This document shows, piece by piece, positions 18,015 to 26,279 of a DNA stretch of 64,000 nucleotides. Source of the stretch: CAVPTL01 sp963794415 (lineage in GTDB: Bacteria; Actinomycetota; Thermoleophilia; Gaiellales; JAICJC01). The stretch is from the NCBI GenBank assembly GCA_963794415.1, contig CAWCDI010000001.1:682001-746000 (forward strand), in the 5' to 3' direction. The notes under the pieces were generated by a model. That model was not told the origin of the DNA and made no database searches. It worked only from the letters and a program-made list of their open reading frames with translations. Position numbers and translations under genes: made by a program. Position 1 is the stretch's first letter, and every line of letters starts with the position of its first letter.

Positions 18015-18513
18015 GCGAATCGCGGTCTGCCCCGGCACGTATGACCCGGTCACGGTGGGCCATCTCGACATCATCCGGCGGGCGGCCGAGATGTTCGACA
18101 AGGTTGTCGTGGGGGTCGTCCGGCAGCCCCGTCACAAGCAGACCACAATGTTTTCGGTGGAGGAACGGATAACCTTCATCAGTGAGTCGCTTGCCGACAC
18201 GGGCAACGTGCAGGTGGAAGGCTTCGCGACGCTGGTGGTGGAGTTCGCCCGGGCCAGCGGCGCCCGCGCGATCATCAAGGGGTTGCGTGCCGTGTCAGAC
18301 TTCGAGTGGGAGTTCCAGATGAACAACCTCAATCGGGGGCTGGCCGGGGAGATCGAGACGATGTATCTGATGGCGTCGCCCAAGTACAGTTTTCTGTCGT
18401 CGCGCGGAGTGCGGGAGATCGCATCGTTCGGCGGCTCGGTGGAGGAGTACGTGCCCGCATCTGTGGCGCGAGCGTTGGAACGGCGATTCGCCGTCGAGCG
18501 GTCTGAGAAGTAG
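18007..18513 (+). CDS. coaD: Phosphopantetheine adenylyltransferase
   Basis: Adenylates 4'-phosphopantetheine in coenzyme A synthesis. The nucleotidyltransferase motif GTYDPVTVGHLDIIRRAA (T/HxGH), the AIIKGLRAVSDFEWEFQMN segment and the C-terminal SSRGVREIASFGGSVEEYVP are all present in a 168-residue protein of normal length. The rsmD-coaD pair is widely conserved. It is followed by the SepIVA-like gene after 16 nt. Confidence 0.97.
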   Translation: MPERIAVCPGTYDPVTVGHLDIIRRAAEMFDKVVVGVVRQPRHKQTTMFSVEERITFISESLADTGNVQVEGFATLVVEFARASGARAIIKGLRAVSDFEWEFQMNNLNRGLAGEIETMYLMASPKYSFLSSRGVREIASFGGSVEEYVPASVARALERRFAVERSEK

Positions 18514-18529
18514 ACAAGGGAGATCGAAC

Positions 18530-19027
18530 GTGGACGTTCTGGTATTGATCGACAAGCTGGACGAGCTGGTGCTGAATGCACGGGGCGTCCCCATGAGCAA
18601 TCAGGTGCGGCTGGACCGTGACGAGATCGAGGACATCATCTCGCACATGCGCGCCACCATCCCCGAGGAGATCAAGCAGGCCCGGTGGATCGTCAAGGAG
18701 CGCCAGGAGATGCTCGCCGAGGCCAAGCGCGAGGCCGAGCGGCTCATCTCCGAGGCCCGCGACCACGCCACCCGCGAGGCGTCCCAGCAGGAGATCGTGA
18801 AGCTGGCCGAGCGCCAGGCCGAGGACGTGCTGGCCGATGCTCGCCGCAAGGCCCGCGAGATGCGGCTCGGAGCGGACGACTACGCCGACTCCATCCTCGA
18901 GAACATGGAGAACAACCTCAGCAAGTTCCTCACCGCCGTGCAGCGCGGCCGCGAGCAGCTCTCGGGGCGAAACGAGGATCACACCGATCCCGCAACGGCA
19001 GGTTTCGATCTCAGCCATACGCAATAA
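18530..19027 (+). CDS. SepIVA/DivIVA-like coiled-coil protein
   Basis: A 165-residue, highly charged, mostly helical protein. The N-terminus (MDVLVLIDKLDELVLNARGV, MSNQVRLDRDEIEDIISHMR) resembles the mycobacterial septal factor SepIVA (Rv2927c family), followed by a long coiled coil rich in Glu, Ala and Arg. In mycobacteria the homologue lies beside the DUF177 gene and rnc, and the same neighbours are found here, which supports the call. It probably organises septum or envelope growth from the cytoplasmic side. GTG 18530 follows GGGAG by about 10 nt. The C-terminal tail overlaps the possible DUF177 start region. Confidence 0.8.
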   Translation: MDVLVLIDKLDELVLNARGVPMSNQVRLDRDEIEDIISHMRATIPEEIKQARWIVKERQEMLAEAKREAERLISEARDHATREASQQEIVKLAERQAEDVLADARRKAREMRLGADDYADSILENMENNLSKFLTAVQRGREQLSGRNEDHTDPATAGFDLSHTQ

Positions 19028-19049
19028 CGACGAGGCCGGCCTCACGACG

Positions 19050-19553
19050 CTGGATCTCCGCAGCCTGAAGCTGCAGCCGGGCGAGTCCCGGGATCTCACG
19101 GTGCCCGTGCGCTGCGAGTCCGTCGTTCTCGGCGGCCTCGAGTACACGGTCGACCAGCCGCTGGTCGACGCCCAGCTGCGCCTCCAGCCCACCAGCGACG
19201 GGCTCTACATGCGCCTGCGGTTCGGGTGCGAGCTCACCGGCCCGTGCCAGCGCTGCCTCGAGGACGCCCACCTGCACGTCGGCGTCGATGCCACGGAGTA
19301 CCACCAGCACGAGCGCGACGGAATCGCCGACGAGGAGCTCGTGAGCGACTACCTGCACGACAACACGCTCGACCTCGCCCGCTGGGCGCGCGACGCCATG
19401 GTGCTGGCCGTGCCGCCGAAGATCCTCTGCCGCGAGGACTGCGCCGGGCTCTGCCCGCGCTGCGGCGCGATCCTCAACGACGAGCCCGATCACGACTGCG
19501 GCCACGACGAATCCGACCCGCGGTGGTCGAAGCTCCGCGAGCTCGACCTCTAG
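19050..19553 (+). CDS. DUF177 (YceD) protein, start codon uncertain
   Basis: The YceD/DUF177 family accompanies rpmF almost universally; the E. coli and chloroplast relatives have been linked to 23S rRNA/L32 metabolism. Conserved parts are DLRSLKLQPGES, CELTGPCQRCLEDA and the cysteine-rich C-terminus ILCREDCAGLCPRCGAILN. In this frame there is no ATG, GTG or TTG between 18840 and the GTG near 19098, which would delete the conserved beginning. I mark CTG 19050 as the most plausible start; ATA 19017 or ATC 19008 are alternatives. The reading frame is open upstream inside the SepIVA-like gene. Confidence 0.8.
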   Translation: MDLRSLKLQPGESRDLTVPVRCESVVLGGLEYTVDQPLVDAQLRLQPTSDGLYMRLRFGCELTGPCQRCLEDAHLHVGVDATEYHQHERDGIADEELVSDYLHDNTLDLARWARDAMVLAVPPKILCREDCAGLCPRCGAILNDEPDHDCGHDESDPRWSKLRELDL

Positions 19554-19558
19554 CGCGG

Positions 19559-19564
19559 TATGCT
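19559..19564 (+). promoter_or_regulatory. Putative -10 element of rpmF
   Basis: TATGCT ends 10 nt before the rpmF ATG at 19575. Confidence 0.45.
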
Positions 19565-19574
19565 TCGCGGCTGA

Positions 19575-19763
19575 ATGGCTGTCCCCAAGAAAAAAACCTC
19601 CAAGGCTCGCCGCGACAAGCGCCGTGCGAACACTGCGATCTCGGTCCCGGCCCTGTCGGACTGCCCGCACTGTCACCACCCCGTGCGCCCGCATCACGCT
19701 TGCGGAAACTGCGGTCAGTACCGCGGTCGCGAAGTCAACCCTCTGCTCGAGGTCGCGCCCTAA
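19575..19763 (+). CDS. rpmF: 50S ribosomal protein L32 (zinc type)
   Basis: A 62-residue ribosomal protein beginning MAVPKKKTSKARRDKRRA. It is the zinc-binding C+ form: CPHC at about residues 30-33 and CGNC near 43-46. Gene order DUF177-rpmF-plsX is the classical arrangement. A TATGCT box 10 nt upstream may give it a separate leaderless transcript. Confidence 0.97.
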   Translation: MAVPKKKTSKARRDKRRANTAISVPALSDCPHCHHPVRPHHACGNCGQYRGREVNPLLEVAP

Positions 19764-19787
19764 CCACGGGCGCGACGTGAAGCACGG

Positions 19788-20852
19788 ATGACCGACGTCA
19801 CCATCGCGCTCGATGCGATGGGCGGGGACAACGCCCCGATCGACACCGTGGCCGGTGCGATGCTGGCTGCCGCGATGGGCGTCTCCGTGCGGCTCTGCGG
19901 CCCGGCTGACCGGCTGAGGTCAGAGCTCGGGGGAGACGTGAGCGGCATCGCCGTGGTGGACGCGCCCGAGGTGATCGACTCGCACGACGAGCCGGCCGCC
20001 GCCGTCCGCGCGAAGGATCGCTCGTCGCTGGTGGTCGCGTTTCGCGAGGTGCGCGAGGGCCGGGCGCAGGGCGTGGTGTCGGCCGGCCCGACGGGCGCCG
20101 TGATGGCCGCCGCGCTCATCCAGCTCGGCCGCATCAAGGGCATCTCCCGGCCGGGGATCGCCGTGCCGCTGCCCGCGATGGGCAACCCGTGCCTACTCAT
20201 CGACTGCGGCGCGAACCCCGAGGCCAAGCCCGAGCACCTGGGCAAGTACGGCATCATGGGCGCGGAGTTCGCAAGCGACGTGCTCGGAATCGAGAACCCG
20301 CGGGTGGGACTGCTCTCCATCGGCGAGGAGGCCTCGAAGGGCACCGCCGTCACGCTCGAGGCGCACTCCATCCTGGCAGGGTCGGGGATCAACTTCGGCG
20401 GCAACTGCGAGGGCCGCGATGTGCTCACCGGCGAGTTCCAGGTGGTGGTGGCCGACGGATTTGCCGGGAACGTCCTGCTGAAGGGCCTCGAAGGGGCCGG
20501 CGTGGCGCTCTTCTCGCAGCTCCGGGCCGCCGCGGATGCCAGCTTCCGCGCGAAGGTCGGCGGCCTGCTGCTGCGCCCCGCGGTGCGCGCCATCCGCACC
20601 AAGACCGATCCCGAGAACTACGGCGGCGCCTACCTCCTGGGCGTTCGCGGAGTGGTGTCCATCGCGCATGGAAACTCGAATCCGACCGCCATCCGAAACG
20701 CCCTGACCTACACGGCCAAGGGCGTCTCGGCAGAGGTCGTCGAGCGGCTCACGGCCCGGATCGCGGCTGCCTCCGGAAGAACCGAGTTGCAGAGGAGCGC
20801 CGAGCCACATACAGTCCCCGACGTCGCGGCTACTGAGATTGGAGAAGAGTGA
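19788..20852 (+). CDS. plsX: Phosphate acyltransferase PlsX
   Basis: Converts acyl-ACP to acyl-phosphate, the donor for PlsY in phospholipid synthesis. The N-terminus TIALDAMGGDNAP, the motif SAGPTGAVMAAAL, the segment LIDCGANPEAKPEHLGKYG and the C-terminal YGGAYLLGVRGVVSIAHGNS are diagnostic. It is 354 residues long, slightly extended at the C-terminus. Its stop overlaps the acpP GTG by 4 nt. The fabH/fabD/fabG genes that usually sit between plsX and acpP are absent. Confidence 0.97.
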   Translation: MTDVTIALDAMGGDNAPIDTVAGAMLAAAMGVSVRLCGPADRLRSELGGDVSGIAVVDAPEVIDSHDEPAAAVRAKDRSSLVVAFREVREGRAQGVVSAGPTGAVMAAALIQLGRIKGISRPGIAVPLPAMGNPCLLIDCGANPEAKPEHLGKYGIMGAEFASDVLGIENPRVGLLSIGEEASKGTAVTLEAHSILAGSGINFGGNCEGRDVLTGEFQVVVADGFAGNVLLKGLEGAGVALFSQLRAAADASFRAKVGGLLLRPAVRAIRTKTDPENYGGAYLLGVRGVVSIAHGNSNPTAIRNALTYTAKGVSAEVVERLTARIAAASGRTELQRSAEPHTVPDVAATEIGEE

Positions 20853-21094
20853 CAATTAATCGTGAGGAGGCGCTCGAGCGCGTCAGGGCAATCCTGGTTG
20901 AGCAGCTCGGCGTCGACGAAGAACAGGTGACCGAGGATGCTTCGTTCCAGGGCGACCTGGATGCCGATTCGCTCGATCTCGTTGAGCTGATCATGGAGCT
21001 CGAGGATCAGTTCGGGGTCAAGATCTCGGACGAGGACGCGCAGAAGATCGGCACCGTCGGGCAGGCCGTCGACTACGTCACCAGCCACAGCTGA
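20849..21094 (+). CDS. acpP: Acyl carrier protein
   Basis: An 81-residue acidic ACP with the phosphopantetheine site DLDADSLDLVELIMELED (modified Ser in DSLD). It carries growing acyl chains in fatty-acid synthesis. The GTG start forms a GTGA overlap with the plsX stop, so translation is probably coupled. It is followed by rnc. Confidence 0.97.
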   Translation: MTINREEALERVRAILVEQLGVDEEQVTEDASFQGDLDADSLDLVELIMELEDQFGVKISDEDAQKIGTVGQAVDYVTSHS

Positions 21095-21137
21095 CGATCC
21101 GGGAGCACGGCTCCGAGCGCTGATTGCGACGCTCCCG

Positions 21138-21776
21138 GTGGAGGCCCGGCGAGTTGCGTTCACGCACGCGTCGTGGGTCGATCAGCGCCAGCTCTCCTAC
21201 GAGCGGCTGGAGTTTCTCGGCGACAGCGTGCTCGGGCTGGCGATTGCCCACCACCTCTACGAGCGCTTTCCGGAACAGTCGGAGGGTGACCTCGCAAAGG
21301 TGCGGGCCCAGGTTGTCTCGCGCGCCAGCTGCGCGGTCGTGGCCCGGGAGACCGGGCTCGACCGCGACCTGGCCGACGAGGGCCGCCGCCTGGGCGCGGA
21401 GGAGATCGAGACGCTCATCGCGTCCCAGAGCGTCGTGGCGGCCACCGTGGAGGCCGTCATCGGCGCCGTCTTCGTGCACAGCGGCTTCGACGAGACCGCC
21501 GAGGCGGTCGTCGAGCTGTTCGCCGAGCGCATCGAATACGTGCTCCAGCGCCACGTCGACCACAAGACGGTGCTCCAGGAAGAGCTTGCACGTCGGGGGG
21601 CCTCGGTAACGTATGAGCTGACCGAGACCTCGGGCCCTCCGCATCAGCGGCTGTTCACCACAGCAGCACGGGTGGGGGCACGAGAGCTGGGTCGGGGCTC
21701 GGGGCCCAGCAAGAAGGCCTCCGAGCAGGCCGCCGCCCGCGAGGCGCTGGCAAACATCCATCAGGTGCCGTCCTAG
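21138..21776 (+). CDS. rnc: Ribonuclease III
   Basis: Processes double-stranded RNA, including rRNA precursors. The catalytic motif is YERLEFLGDSVLGLAIAHHL, with the second acidic region VEAVIGAVFVHSGFDE; a dsRNA-binding domain follows (~145-210: GPSKKASEQAAAREAL). GTG 21138 is the only ordinary start close to the homology boundary, but similarity (LIATLPVEARR) seems to begin a few codons earlier, where CTG 21120 is available. The start is thus uncertain by six codons. 212 residues. Confidence 0.95.
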   Translation: MEARRVAFTHASWVDQRQLSYERLEFLGDSVLGLAIAHHLYERFPEQSEGDLAKVRAQVVSRASCAVVARETGLDRDLADEGRRLGAEEIETLIASQSVVAATVEAVIGAVFVHSGFDETAEAVVELFAERIEYVLQRHVDHKTVLQEELARRGASVTYELTETSGPPHQRLFTTAARVGARELGRGSGPSKKASEQAAAREALANIHQVPS

Positions 21777-21779
21777 ACC

Positions 21780-24700
21780 ATGTATCTCAAGAGCATCCGC
21801 ATCCGTGGCTTCAAGTCGTTTCCCGGCAGCGTCGAGCTGACGTTCCACCAGGGCATCGCGGTGATCGTCGGGCCCAACGGCAGCGGCAAGTCGAACGTCG
21901 CCGACGCGCTGCAATGGGCCATGGCAACGCAGGCGCCGGCCCAGCTGCGCGCGCCCTCCGGCCAGGATGTGCTCTTCTCCGGCTCCGACTCGCGGCCGCC
22001 CGCAGGCGTGTGCGAGGTCGAGCTCGTGCTGGACAACTCGTGCGGCACGCTGCCGCTCGAGTTCGACGAGGTGTCGGTCATGCGGCGGCTCACCCGCGAG
22101 GGCGACGGCGAGTACTTCATCAACCGGGCCAAGGTGCGCCGGCTCGACCTGCTCGAGCTGCTGGCAGATACCGGCCTCGGCCGCGAGATGCACTCGGTCA
22201 TCGGCCAGGGGAAGGTCGAGGAGATCCTGCTCTCCAAGCCCCACGAGCGGCGCCGGTTCGTGGAGGAGGCCGCGGGCCTCGGCAAGTTCCAGCGGCGCCG
22301 GGCACGGGCCGAGACCAAGATGGTGCGCGTGTCTGCCGAGCTCGAGCGGGCGCGCGACCTCGAGCGCGAGGTCAAGGCGCGGCTGCGGCCGCTCGCGATG
22401 CAGGCCACCGCGGCCGACAGGGCGGCCAAGCTGGCCGGTGAGATCGCAGTGGGCCGGGTGACGCTGCTTTCGTCCGAGATCCTCTCCGAGCGCCGCTCGA
22501 GCGCCGGCCTCGACGCCCGCCGGGCTGCCGCGGCCGAGGCGCACGTCGCGGTGGAGCAGAAGCTCACCCAGCTCGCAGCGCGCCGCGCGAAGGCCGAGAC
22601 CGAGCTCACGGGGCTCGCAGCCGCCCAGGAGCGGGCGGCCCACGCGTTCTACGCCTTCGAGACCGCGCGCGAGCGCCTCGGCCTGCAGATCGGCCGGGTC
22701 GTCCAGGTGTCGGCATCGCTCGAGCGGGCCCGCGGCCGGCGGATCGCCGCCGGCGAGCGGCTCACGGCCGACGCAGCGCGCTGGAGCGCCGAGGCCGCCG
22801 ATGCCCAGGCCGCCGCCGTTGCATCGGCCGCCGAGATCGAGCAGCTGGGGACAGGAGATCTGGAGGCCGAGCGGGCGCTCACGGCGCAGGCCGAGGCGGC
22901 GCACACGGCCGCGCTGGATGCGCGCCGCGCGCTGGCCGATGCGCAGGGCCAGGTGGCGACCACCCGGCGTGAGGCCGAGCAGTCGGCATCGCGCGCTTCG
23001 GCCCTCGCTGCCCAGCTCGAGCAGCAGCACGGCCGTGCGACCTCGCTCACCGACGACCTCGCCGGCGCCCAGACGCTGGCCGACGAGTCTGCCGCCGCAG
23101 CCGAGGCGGCTGCCGCGAACCTCGCCGGTGCCGTCGCGGCCGCAGCGGCTGCAACCGAGGCCGAGGCCGCCACGGCGGAGGCCCACCGCATCGCGCGCAC
23201 CGCGCGCGATGAGCTCACGCACGGAAACGAGCTTGCGGCATCCCGGCTGGCGGGCCTCGAGCGCGCGCTCGAGCGCGGCGAGGGACTGCCGCCGGCCGCC
23301 AGGTCGCTGCAGGCGGCGGGTGCGAAGCTCGTCGTCGCCGGTATCGCGGCCGAGCAGGGCTACGAGCGCGCGGTCGCCGCTGCGCTCGGCTGGCGTGCCG
23401 GGGCCGTCGTGGCCGAGCGCGTGGGCGATGCCATCGACCTCCTGCGCGGTGCCGAGGGCGAGCTCGCCGTGATCCTCGCCAACGCCACGCCGCTCACGCC
23501 CGGGAAGCCGCCGGCCCCGGGGGCGCGACCGCTCTCGGAGGTTGCGACCATCACCGATCCTGCCGTGGGGCGGCTGATCGCCGGCGTCTGGCTGGTCGAG
23601 GATCTCGCCCAGGTCACGCACGGTGTCGCGGTGACGGCAGCCGGTGAGGGCGTCGATGCAGACCGTGGCGAGCTCTGGCGTGCGGCCGATGCGGGAGAGG
23701 CAGCGTGGCTCAGCGCCCGTGCCGAGCGCGACCGCACCCGGGTCGAGATCGAGGAGATCGCGGAGTCGCTGGCCGACGCCACCGGGCGCGCCGAGCAGGC
23801 CTCGCAGGCCGCCGATCTGGCGGCCGGCACGGCTTCAGAGGCGCGAAAGGCGCAGGCCGCCGCGGTGAGCGCCGATGCCGCCGCCCGTGAGCGTGCCCGG
23901 CAGCTGAGCCTGCGCCGCGAGCAGCTTGCCGATGAGCTGGCTCGGTCTGATGCGTCGCACGAGGTGGCGGTGCGCGATCTGGAGACCGAGCGGGCGCGCG
24001 CGGCCGAGCTCTCGTCGGCGCTCGAGGCGCACGAGGCGCTCGAGGCCGAGCGCCGCACGGCCGCCACGGCTGCCGAGGAGCAGCATGCCGCGCTCGAGCT
24101 GCGCCGCCGCGAGGTGGCAGAGCACACTGCCCGCATCGCAGCCCAGGTGGCGGGCCTGAGCGAGCGGGTCTCGCGCAGCCGGGCAGAGGCCGAGCGGCTG
24201 CAGGCGGCCGCGGCGGAGGCCCGGTCGGGGGCGGCCCAGGCGGCCGAGCTGGCAGATCTCGCCGAGCGGCTCACGCCGCTCTGCACCGCGATTGGCTCGA
24301 CGCTTGCGATGGCGGCCGAGACGGCCAACCACCTGCGCGCTCCGGCCCGCGCCGGAGTCGAATCCATCGAGAAGCGCGCGTCCGAGCTCTCGGCCGAGCT
24401 CCAGGCGTGCGCCGAGCTCGAGGCAGCCGAGCAGGCCGCATCCCGCGCCGCGACAGCGGCTGCCACCGAGATCGAGGTTGCCCTGGGCCGCGCCGCCGAG
24501 CGCGCAACCGAGCTCGGGCGCCGCCGCGCCGAGGTTGCCGCTGCGCACGAGCTCGAGATCACCGAGCCCGAAGATCCGCTCGCGCCCGATGAGGCGGCCG
24601 GGCTTGCGGCCAAGCTGGAGCGCCTCGAGCGCCGGCGCGAGAGCCTCGGCGCGGTGAACCCCCTGGCAGCCGAGGAGTACGAGGCCGAGAAGGTACGGGT

Positions 24701-25313
24701 GGACGAGCTCGCCGAGCAGTGCGACGACCTGGATGCGTCGCTCCGCGAGCTGCGCGGGCTGGTGGGCGACCTCACGAAGACCATCGACGAGCGGTTCGAC
24801 GCGACCTTCACCGAGGTCGCGAAGCACTTCTCCGAGACCATCGGCACGCTCTTCCCGGGCGGCAGCGGCCGCCTGCGGCTCACCACCGAGGAGGCCGAGG
24901 CGGCTCCCGACGCCGACGGCGAGCCCGGGGAGGAGGATCTCCCGTCGCAGCGCCCCGAGCCGGGCATCACGCTGGAGGTGCGGCCGGCGGGCAAGCGCAT
25001 CGAGTCGCTCTCGCTGCTCTCGGGCGGCGAGAAGTCGCTCACGGCGATCGCGTTCCAGTTCTCGCTGATGCTCACCAAGCCGTCGCCGTTCTACGTGCTG
25101 GACGAGGTGGAGGCGGCGCTCGACGACGCCAACATCGAGCGGTTCCTGTCGCTCCTTCGTGCCTACCAGTCGCGTGCCCAGTTCATCGTGATCACCCACC
25201 AGCGGCGCACGATGGAGGTGGCCGACGTCCTCTACGGCGTCAGCATGGCGGGCGATGGCGAGTCGCGCGTCCTCTCGCGCCGGATGTCGGACATCGAGCT
25301 CGAGCCCGTCTGA
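21780..25313 (+). CDS. smc: Chromosome segregation protein SMC
   Basis: A condensin ATPase of 1177 residues. The N-terminal head has Walker A VGPNGSGKSNVADAL; two long Ala/Glu/Arg-rich coiled coils flank a hinge at about residues 500-620 (GYERAVAAALGWRAGAVVAE). The C-terminal head has signature SLLSGGEKSLTAIAF and Walker B FYVLDEVEAALDDANIERF. It starts 3 nt after rnc; the mutM gene often present between them is missing. It converges on the Ldh-type gene with a 9-nt gap. Confidence 0.97.
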   Translation: MYLKSIRIRGFKSFPGSVELTFHQGIAVIVGPNGSGKSNVADALQWAMATQAPAQLRAPSGQDVLFSGSDSRPPAGVCEVELVLDNSCGTLPLEFDEVSVMRRLTREGDGEYFINRAKVRRLDLLELLADTGLGREMHSVIGQGKVEEILLSKPHERRRFVEEAAGLGKFQRRRARAETKMVRVSAELERARDLEREVKARLRPLAMQATAADRAAKLAGEIAVGRVTLLSSEILSERRSSAGLDARRAAAAEAHVAVEQKLTQLAARRAKAETELTGLAAAQERAAHAFYAFETARERLGLQIGRVVQVSASLERARGRRIAAGERLTADAARWSAEAADAQAAAVASAAEIEQLGTGDLEAERALTAQAEAAHTAALDARRALADAQGQVATTRREAEQSASRASALAAQLEQQHGRATSLTDDLAGAQTLADESAAAAEAAAANLAGAVAAAAAATEAEAATAEAHRIARTARDELTHGNELAASRLAGLERALERGEGLPPAARSLQAAGAKLVVAGIAAEQGYERAVAAALGWRAGAVVAERVGDAIDLLRGAEGELAVILANATPLTPGKPPAPGARPLSEVATITDPAVGRLIAGVWLVEDLAQVTHGVAVTAAGEGVDADRGELWRAADAGEAAWLSARAERDRTRVEIEEIAESLADATGRAEQASQAADLAAGTASEARKAQAAAVSADAAARERARQLSLRREQLADELARSDASHEVAVRDLETERARAAELSSALEAHEALEAERRTAATAAEEQHAALELRRREVAEHTARIAAQVAGLSERVSRSRAEAERLQAAAAEARSGAAQAAELADLAERLTPLCTAIGSTLAMAAETANHLRAPARAGVESIEKRASELSAELQACAELEAAEQAASRAATAAATEIEVALGRAAERATELGRRRAEVAAAHELEITEPEDPLAPDEAAGLAAKLERLERRRESLGAVNPLAAEEYEAEKVRVDELAEQCDDLDASLRELRGLVGDLTKTIDERFDATFTEVAKHFSETIGTLFPGGSGRLRLTTEEAEAAPDADGEPGEEDLPSQRPEPGITLEVRPAGKRIESLSLLSGGEKSLTAIAFQFSLMLTKPSPFYVLDEVEAALDDANIERFLSLLRAYQSRAQFIVITHQRRTMEVADVLYGVSMAGDGESRVLSRRMSDIELEPV

Positions 25314-25322
25314 CTGCGCGGC

Positions 25323-26255
25323 TCAGGGCGTGGCGGGTGAGTCCGCGTTGATCCACGCCCAGAGGTCGTCGGGGAGCTCGACCTCTCCCCGCGCTTCGGC
25401 CGCGCGCAGCAGCGCCGCTGATCGGTCGCCGGGCAGCCGCCGGTCGTCGGCCGCCTCGCGGAGCGCGTCCATCGGCGCCGCCACCGGCGCCGCGAGCAGC
25501 GCGACCACGGCGTGGCCCTCGGTGCCCGCCAGCGAGCTGCAGAGCATCTCCACCAGCAGCGCCAGCGCAAAGCCCTTGTACGCCTGATCCGACCCGAACG
25601 GAATGATCCCGGCCTCGTCGGCCTGGATCCGGGACGGATCCGTCGTAGGCATCCCATCGGCCATGACGGCGGCCCCCTCGGGCAGCGCCGCGCCCGCGGC
25701 GCTCGCCTTCAGCACCGCTCCGTACGTGACCCTGCCCATCGAGACATCGATCACCTCGGGGCGGGGCTCCCCGGGCAGAGCCAGGCAGAGCGGATTGGTC
25801 CCCAGCAGCGGCCCGCCGCCCGAAGGATGCGAGATCCTGGGGGTGGAGGTGGCGGTGAGGAGGCACACCAGCCCCCGGCGCGCCACCCGCTCGGCGAAGT
25901 AGCCGAGGCGCCCGGTCGGGAAGCAGTCGGCCACCACCACGAGCCGCGCACCCGCCGGAGGATCGGCCAGCTCGGCGTCCAGCGCGGCCGCAAGGGCGGT
26001 GTAGCCCAGCGAGCCCCCGGCGTCGTACCGCGCCAGGCCCTCCGCGCGATGGAGCGGAGTGAGCCGTGTCGCGCGCGCCTCCGCCGGCCGTCCGGCTAGC
26101 CATCGCAGCCGCTCCACGCCGTGGCCCGAGGCACCGCGCATCTCGGCGTCGGTGAAGTGATCCACGAGCAGCTCGGCGTCGGCCGGGGAGAACCCGAGGG
26201 CCGTCGCGCGGGCCGTCATGGCATGGCGCAGGGTGGTGAGCGAAACCGTGGTCAC
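25323..26255 (-). CDS. Malate/L-lactate dehydrogenase family (Ldh_2) oxidoreductase
   Basis: A 310-residue NAD(P)-dependent 2-hydroxyacid dehydrogenase of the non-Rossmann Ldh_2/YlbC family. Recognisable parts are FTDAEMRGASGHGVERL (catalytic His region), PRISHPSGGGPLLGTNPLCLALP and the FGSDQAYKGFALALLVEMLCSSLAG glycine-rich region. Members act on malate, sulfolactate, ureidoglycolate or 2,3-diketogulonate; the substrate cannot be fixed here. It is somewhat shorter than the usual 330-360. It is inserted between smc and ftsY on the opposite strand; GTG 26255 lies 6 nt from a TAGTGT box. Confidence 0.87.
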   Translation of the reverse strand: MTTVSLTTLRHAMTARATALGFSPADAELLVDHFTDAEMRGASGHGVERLRWLAGRPAEARATRLTPLHRAEGLARYDAGGSLGYTALAAALDAELADPPAGARLVVVADCFPTGRLGYFAERVARRGLVCLLTATSTPRISHPSGGGPLLGTNPLCLALPGEPRPEVIDVSMGRVTYGAVLKASAAGAALPEGAAVMADGMPTTDPSRIQADEAGIIPFGSDQAYKGFALALLVEMLCSSLAGTEGHAVVALLAAPVAAPMDALREAADDRRLPGDRSAALLRAAEARGEVELPDDLWAWINADSPATP

Positions 26256-26261
26256 GCCGAA

Positions 26262-26271
26262 ACACTACGAT
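26262..26271. promoter_or_regulatory. Overlapping divergent -10 elements (Ldh-type gene and ftsY)
   Basis: On the minus strand TAGTGT (26262-26267) ends 6 nt before the GTG at 26255. On the plus strand TACGAT (26266-26271) ends 8 nt before the ftsY GTG at 26280. The two hexamers share two bases, so RNA polymerase could not occupy both at once. Confidence 0.4.
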
Positions 26272-26279
26272 CTCGTGCC

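Noticed and set aside
21078..23621. An 847-codon open frame on the minus strand opposite rnc and smc
   Set aside because: High GC keeps antisense frames open; its Arg/Leu/Gly-rich content has no recognisable domain, while the plus strand encodes clear RNase III and SMC.
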